From positions 1 to 64,000 of the forward strand of contig CAZODI010000003.1 in NCBI GenBank assembly GCA_964578535.1: a stretch of DNA of 64,000 bases, in the 5' to 3' direction. The notes below the pieces were generated by a model. The model was not told where the DNA came from and searched no databases. It was given only the letters and a program-made list of their open reading frames with translations. The position numbers and the translations under genes were made by a program. Positions 62,308 to 64,000 of this stretch are shown piece after piece. The stretch is from PHBD01 sp964578535. GTDB lineage: Bacteria; Desulfobacterota; Syntrophia; Syntrophales; PHBD01. How positions within the stretch are numbered: the first letter of the stretch is position 1; every line of letters starts with the position of its first letter.

Positions 62308-62350
62308 ACGATATAGTGCCATATCGTGACCATATATTGCCTTACGATAT
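62308..62350. promoter_or_regulatory. inverted/direct ACGATAT repeats, probable enhancer for the sigma-54 activator
   Basis: ACGATAT occurs at 62308-62314 and 62344-62350, and inverted (ATATCGT) at 62321-62327; the first and inverted copies form a palindrome with a 6-base spacer. A TGCC element recurs 21 bases apart. The array lies 60-100 bases upstream of the predicted sigma-54 promoter of the thiolase gene and also near the activator's own start, so it may bind the activator. Confidence 0.6.
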
Positions 62351-62405
62351 GCCTTCCGTTTTGTATTTATCAATCATATCAATCATATACTATGGCATCT
62401 GTTTC

Positions 62406-62419
62406 GGTACAATCGTTGC
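62406..62419 (+). promoter_or_regulatory. sigma-54 promoter of the thiolase gene
   Basis: GGTACAATCGTTGC gives the invariant GG-N10-GC spacing, with the TTGC element intact and AC of the -24 element present. It predicts a start near 62431, with a ribosome site AAGGAG and ATG 62457 downstream. The divergently encoded activator supports the call. Confidence 0.65.
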
Positions 62420-62456
62420 TGTGATCCCTGTCGACTACATACGAAGGAGTCAGCCT

Positions 62457-63695
62457 ATGAGGAATGTCTACATCATTGGAACCGGAATGAACAAATTCGG
62501 GCACTATCCCGAGGGAGCCGTTCGTTCCATGGCGGAGGAGGTTGTCGGTATGGCCCTCAAGGACGCCGGACTGGGGAAAAAGGATATTCAGGCCGGATTT
62601 TTCTCCAACACGTTCTGGGGCATGTTCGACAATCAGCATTCCATCCGGGGACAGGTGGTGTTCCGATCCATGGGCATCGACAAGATCCCTGTCACCAACG
62701 TCGAGAACGCCTGTGCCGGGGCGTCTACAGCTCTCCACCTGGCCTGCACGGGAATCCTGGCGGACATGTATGACGTGGCGATTGCCGTTGGATCGGAGAA
62801 AATCACCAACCCCGACAAGCTCAAGTCCCTGTCCGCGTATGCCTTTTGTATGGACGTGGGAAACTTTGAGCAACACATCAAGATGATTACGGATATCGGG
62901 AAGTCATTTCGGGTCGAGATCCCGGAAGACAAGTCCGGTTCCGGGAAAAGCAGAAGTATTTTCATGGATGCCTATGCAACCGGGGCACGCTGGCACATGG
63001 ACCGGTTTGGCACGACCCAGCGACAGTTTGCCGTCGTCGCGTCCAAGAACCATTTCCACAGCTCTCTCAACCCGCTGGCCCAATACCAGATCCCCATGAC
63101 TGTCGATGAGGTCATGGCCGATGTCCCCGTTGCCTATCCCCTGACCCGGTCCATGTGTGCACCGGTCGGCGATGGAGCGGCCGCAGCCATCGTCTGCTCC
63201 GAACGGTTCCTGAAGAAGCTGGCGGGCGCCCGCCCCGTGAAAATTCGTGCTTCGGTTCTCGGTCAGGGGTCGAACCGCGACCTGGACGGCGAAGACATCG
63301 GCGAACGATTGTCCAAACAGGCATATGCACTTGCCGGCCTGGGACCCGATGACATCGATGTGGCGGAGCTCCATGACGCCACAGCCTATGGAGAGCTTCA
63401 CCAGACCGAAGCGATGGGATTCTGCCCGATAGGAAAGGGCGGGCCTTATGCAGAATCCGGGGAAACAACCCTGGGCGGGAAGAAACCCATCAATCCCAGC
63501 GGAGGCCTGGAATCACGCGGTCATCCCATTGGAGCATCGGGACTGGCCCAGATCCATGAACTGGTTATCCAACTGCGGGGGGATGCCGGAAAACGGCAGG
63601 TCGAAGGGGCCCGTCTGGCACTGGCCGAAAACGGCGGCGGGAACATTGGGGTCGAAGAGGCCGCCATGTGCATCCATATCCTCGAAAAAACCTGA
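62457..63695 (+). CDS. thiolase-fold acetyl-CoA acetyltransferase (SCP2-type)
   Basis: A 412-residue thiolase of the sterol-carrier-protein/lipid-transfer type. The nucleophile Cys is in NVENACAGASTALHLA; HDATAYGELH and GLESRGHPIGASG supply the other active-site His residues. These thiolases cleave or condense beta-ketoacyl-CoAs, often branched or bulky ones. The start at 62457 has AAGGAG close upstream, and an earlier frame reading from 62085 is ruled out by the promoter position. It is followed after 116 bases by an acyl-CoA ligase. Confidence 0.9.
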   Translation: MRNVYIIGTGMNKFGHYPEGAVRSMAEEVVGMALKDAGLGKKDIQAGFFSNTFWGMFDNQHSIRGQVVFRSMGIDKIPVTNVENACAGASTALHLACTGILADMYDVAIAVGSEKITNPDKLKSLSAYAFCMDVGNFEQHIKMITDIGKSFRVEIPEDKSGSGKSRSIFMDAYATGARWHMDRFGTTQRQFAVVASKNHFHSSLNPLAQYQIPMTVDEVMADVPVAYPLTRSMCAPVGDGAAAAIVCSERFLKKLAGARPVKIRASVLGQGSNRDLDGEDIGERLSKQAYALAGLGPDDIDVAELHDATAYGELHQTEAMGFCPIGKGGPYAESGETTLGGKKPINPSGGLESRGHPIGASGLAQIHELVIQLRGDAGKRQVEGARLALAENGGGNIGVEEAAMCIHILEKT

Positions 63696-63811
63696 AGACA
63701 ATCGAAACGGTCCGAAAGACAGGAACGCACGGTTCCGTCTCTTGTGTCACCGCATTCGGACGAACGCCGAAACCGGCATCATCGCAAAGCCAACCATAGG
63801 AGGTCATTGCC

Positions 63812-64000
63812 ATGATCGATACCATGCAAACGTCTCAGTATCTTGCAATCAACACGTTGAGAAAACACCGGGACCGGATCTTTACCGACCGGGAGGGGTT
63901 GAAGCTTCATTACAGTGACATTGAAAAGGCCTCGAATCGCGTGGCCAACGGTATCCGTGCCTGCGGGTACGGCCCGGGTGACCGCATCGCCGTGGTCATG
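63812..64000 (+). CDS. AMP-dependent acyl-CoA synthetase/ligase, N-terminal part
   Basis: The first 63 codons are in the window; the rest lies beyond. After MIDTMQTSQYL, the sequence reads TYSDIE-like (LHYSDIEKASNRVANGIRA) and GYGPGDRIAVVM, the standard opening of the AMP-forming acyl-CoA ligase family. Such enzymes activate carboxylic acids to CoA thioesters. AGGAGG lies upstream of ATG 63812. Its place after the thiolase in the sigma-54-controlled transcript suggests they act on the same acid. The specific acid is not known. Confidence 0.85.
   Translation, partial: MIDTMQTSQYLAINTLRKHRDRIFTDREGLKLHYSDIEKASNRVANGIRACGYGPGDRIAVVM

Noticed and set aside
62392..62406. Alternative sigma-54 promoter beginning TGGCATC
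   Set aside because: The -12 position reads TCGG instead of TTGC and lacks GC. The site at 62406-62419 has correct GG-N10-GC spacing.
1..64000. tRNA, rRNA, CRISPR arrays, insertion sequences or prophage
   Set aside because: No cloverleaf-type genes, rRNA stretches, regularly spaced repeats, transposase or integrase frames, or phage structural genes were recognised.

Overview
The window is a GC-rich, gene-dense bacterial chromosome segment. It shows about 54 protein-coding genes (two cut by the window ends and one frameshifted), no rRNA or tRNA genes, no CRISPR array and no insertion sequence. Several features point to an anaerobic member of the Desulfobacterota, perhaps near the syntrophic fatty-acid and aromatic-acid degraders: several acyl-CoA enzymes, an AtoS/AtoC/AtoE short-chain fatty acid system, a tungstate ABC transporter, a molybdenum-storage-type protein, a periplasmic flavoprotein with a hexaheme cytochrome, a GH57-glycogen synthase fusion, and many sigma-54 regulators. 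This placement is inferred from gene content; no rRNA or marker gene is present to settle it.

Layout. 0-6 kb (+): the end of an MtaD-type deaminase, a DUF4139 protein, a zinc-ribbon protein, mnmA, then thiE, an MFS carrier and a P-loop protein joined by 4-base overlaps. 6-8.6 kb (-): DEAD-box helicase and a 3-hydroxyisobutyrate-dehydrogenase-like enzyme. 8.9-13.6 kb (+): a DNA-binding regulator with a ligand-binding domain, two tandem TupA-type binding proteins, TupB and TupC. 13.5-17.2 kb (-): HMG-CoA-lyase-like enzyme, acyl-CoA carboxyltransferase and MaoC hydratase. 17.4-23.7 kb (-): GH57-GT5 fusion, TiaS-like protein, a 72-residue protein, a MosB-like molybdenum/tungsten storage protein, a PAS histidine kinase and a NarL-type regulator, closely packed as one probable operon. 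23.9-30 kb (+): HrpA, then a Tat-exported FAD reductase with a six-heme cytochrome. 30-35 kb (-): atoE, atoC and atoS, with a recognisable sigma-54 promoter and AtoC-like enhancer. 35-46 kb (-): envelope and signalling genes (an inactive-looking phospholipase-D-fold protein, an exported hydratase-fold protein, an SGNH protein, a TPR-SLOG-cyclase, a nitroreductase, a kinase/receiver pair, an FAD oxidoreductase and an enoyl-CoA hydratase). 46-56.6 kb (-): mostly exported or envelope proteins, including a thaumatin-like protein, lipoproteins, an outer-membrane barrel, a frameshifted acyltransferase and SppA. 57-59.4 kb (+): acyl-CoA dehydrogenase and two small proteins. 59.4-64 kb: a TPR-GAF-sigma-54 activator divergent from a thiolase and an acyl-CoA ligase, with enhancer-like repeats and a GG-N10-GC promoter between them.

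Two themes recur. One is tungsten/molybdenum handling: uptake by Tup and storage by a MoSto-type protein, which would supply W/Mo enzymes not found in this window. The other is acyl-CoA metabolism controlled by sigma-54 activators (AtoC and the TPR-GAF activator). The most unusual region is the MosB-like operon with its TiaS-like protein, small protein and two-component system.
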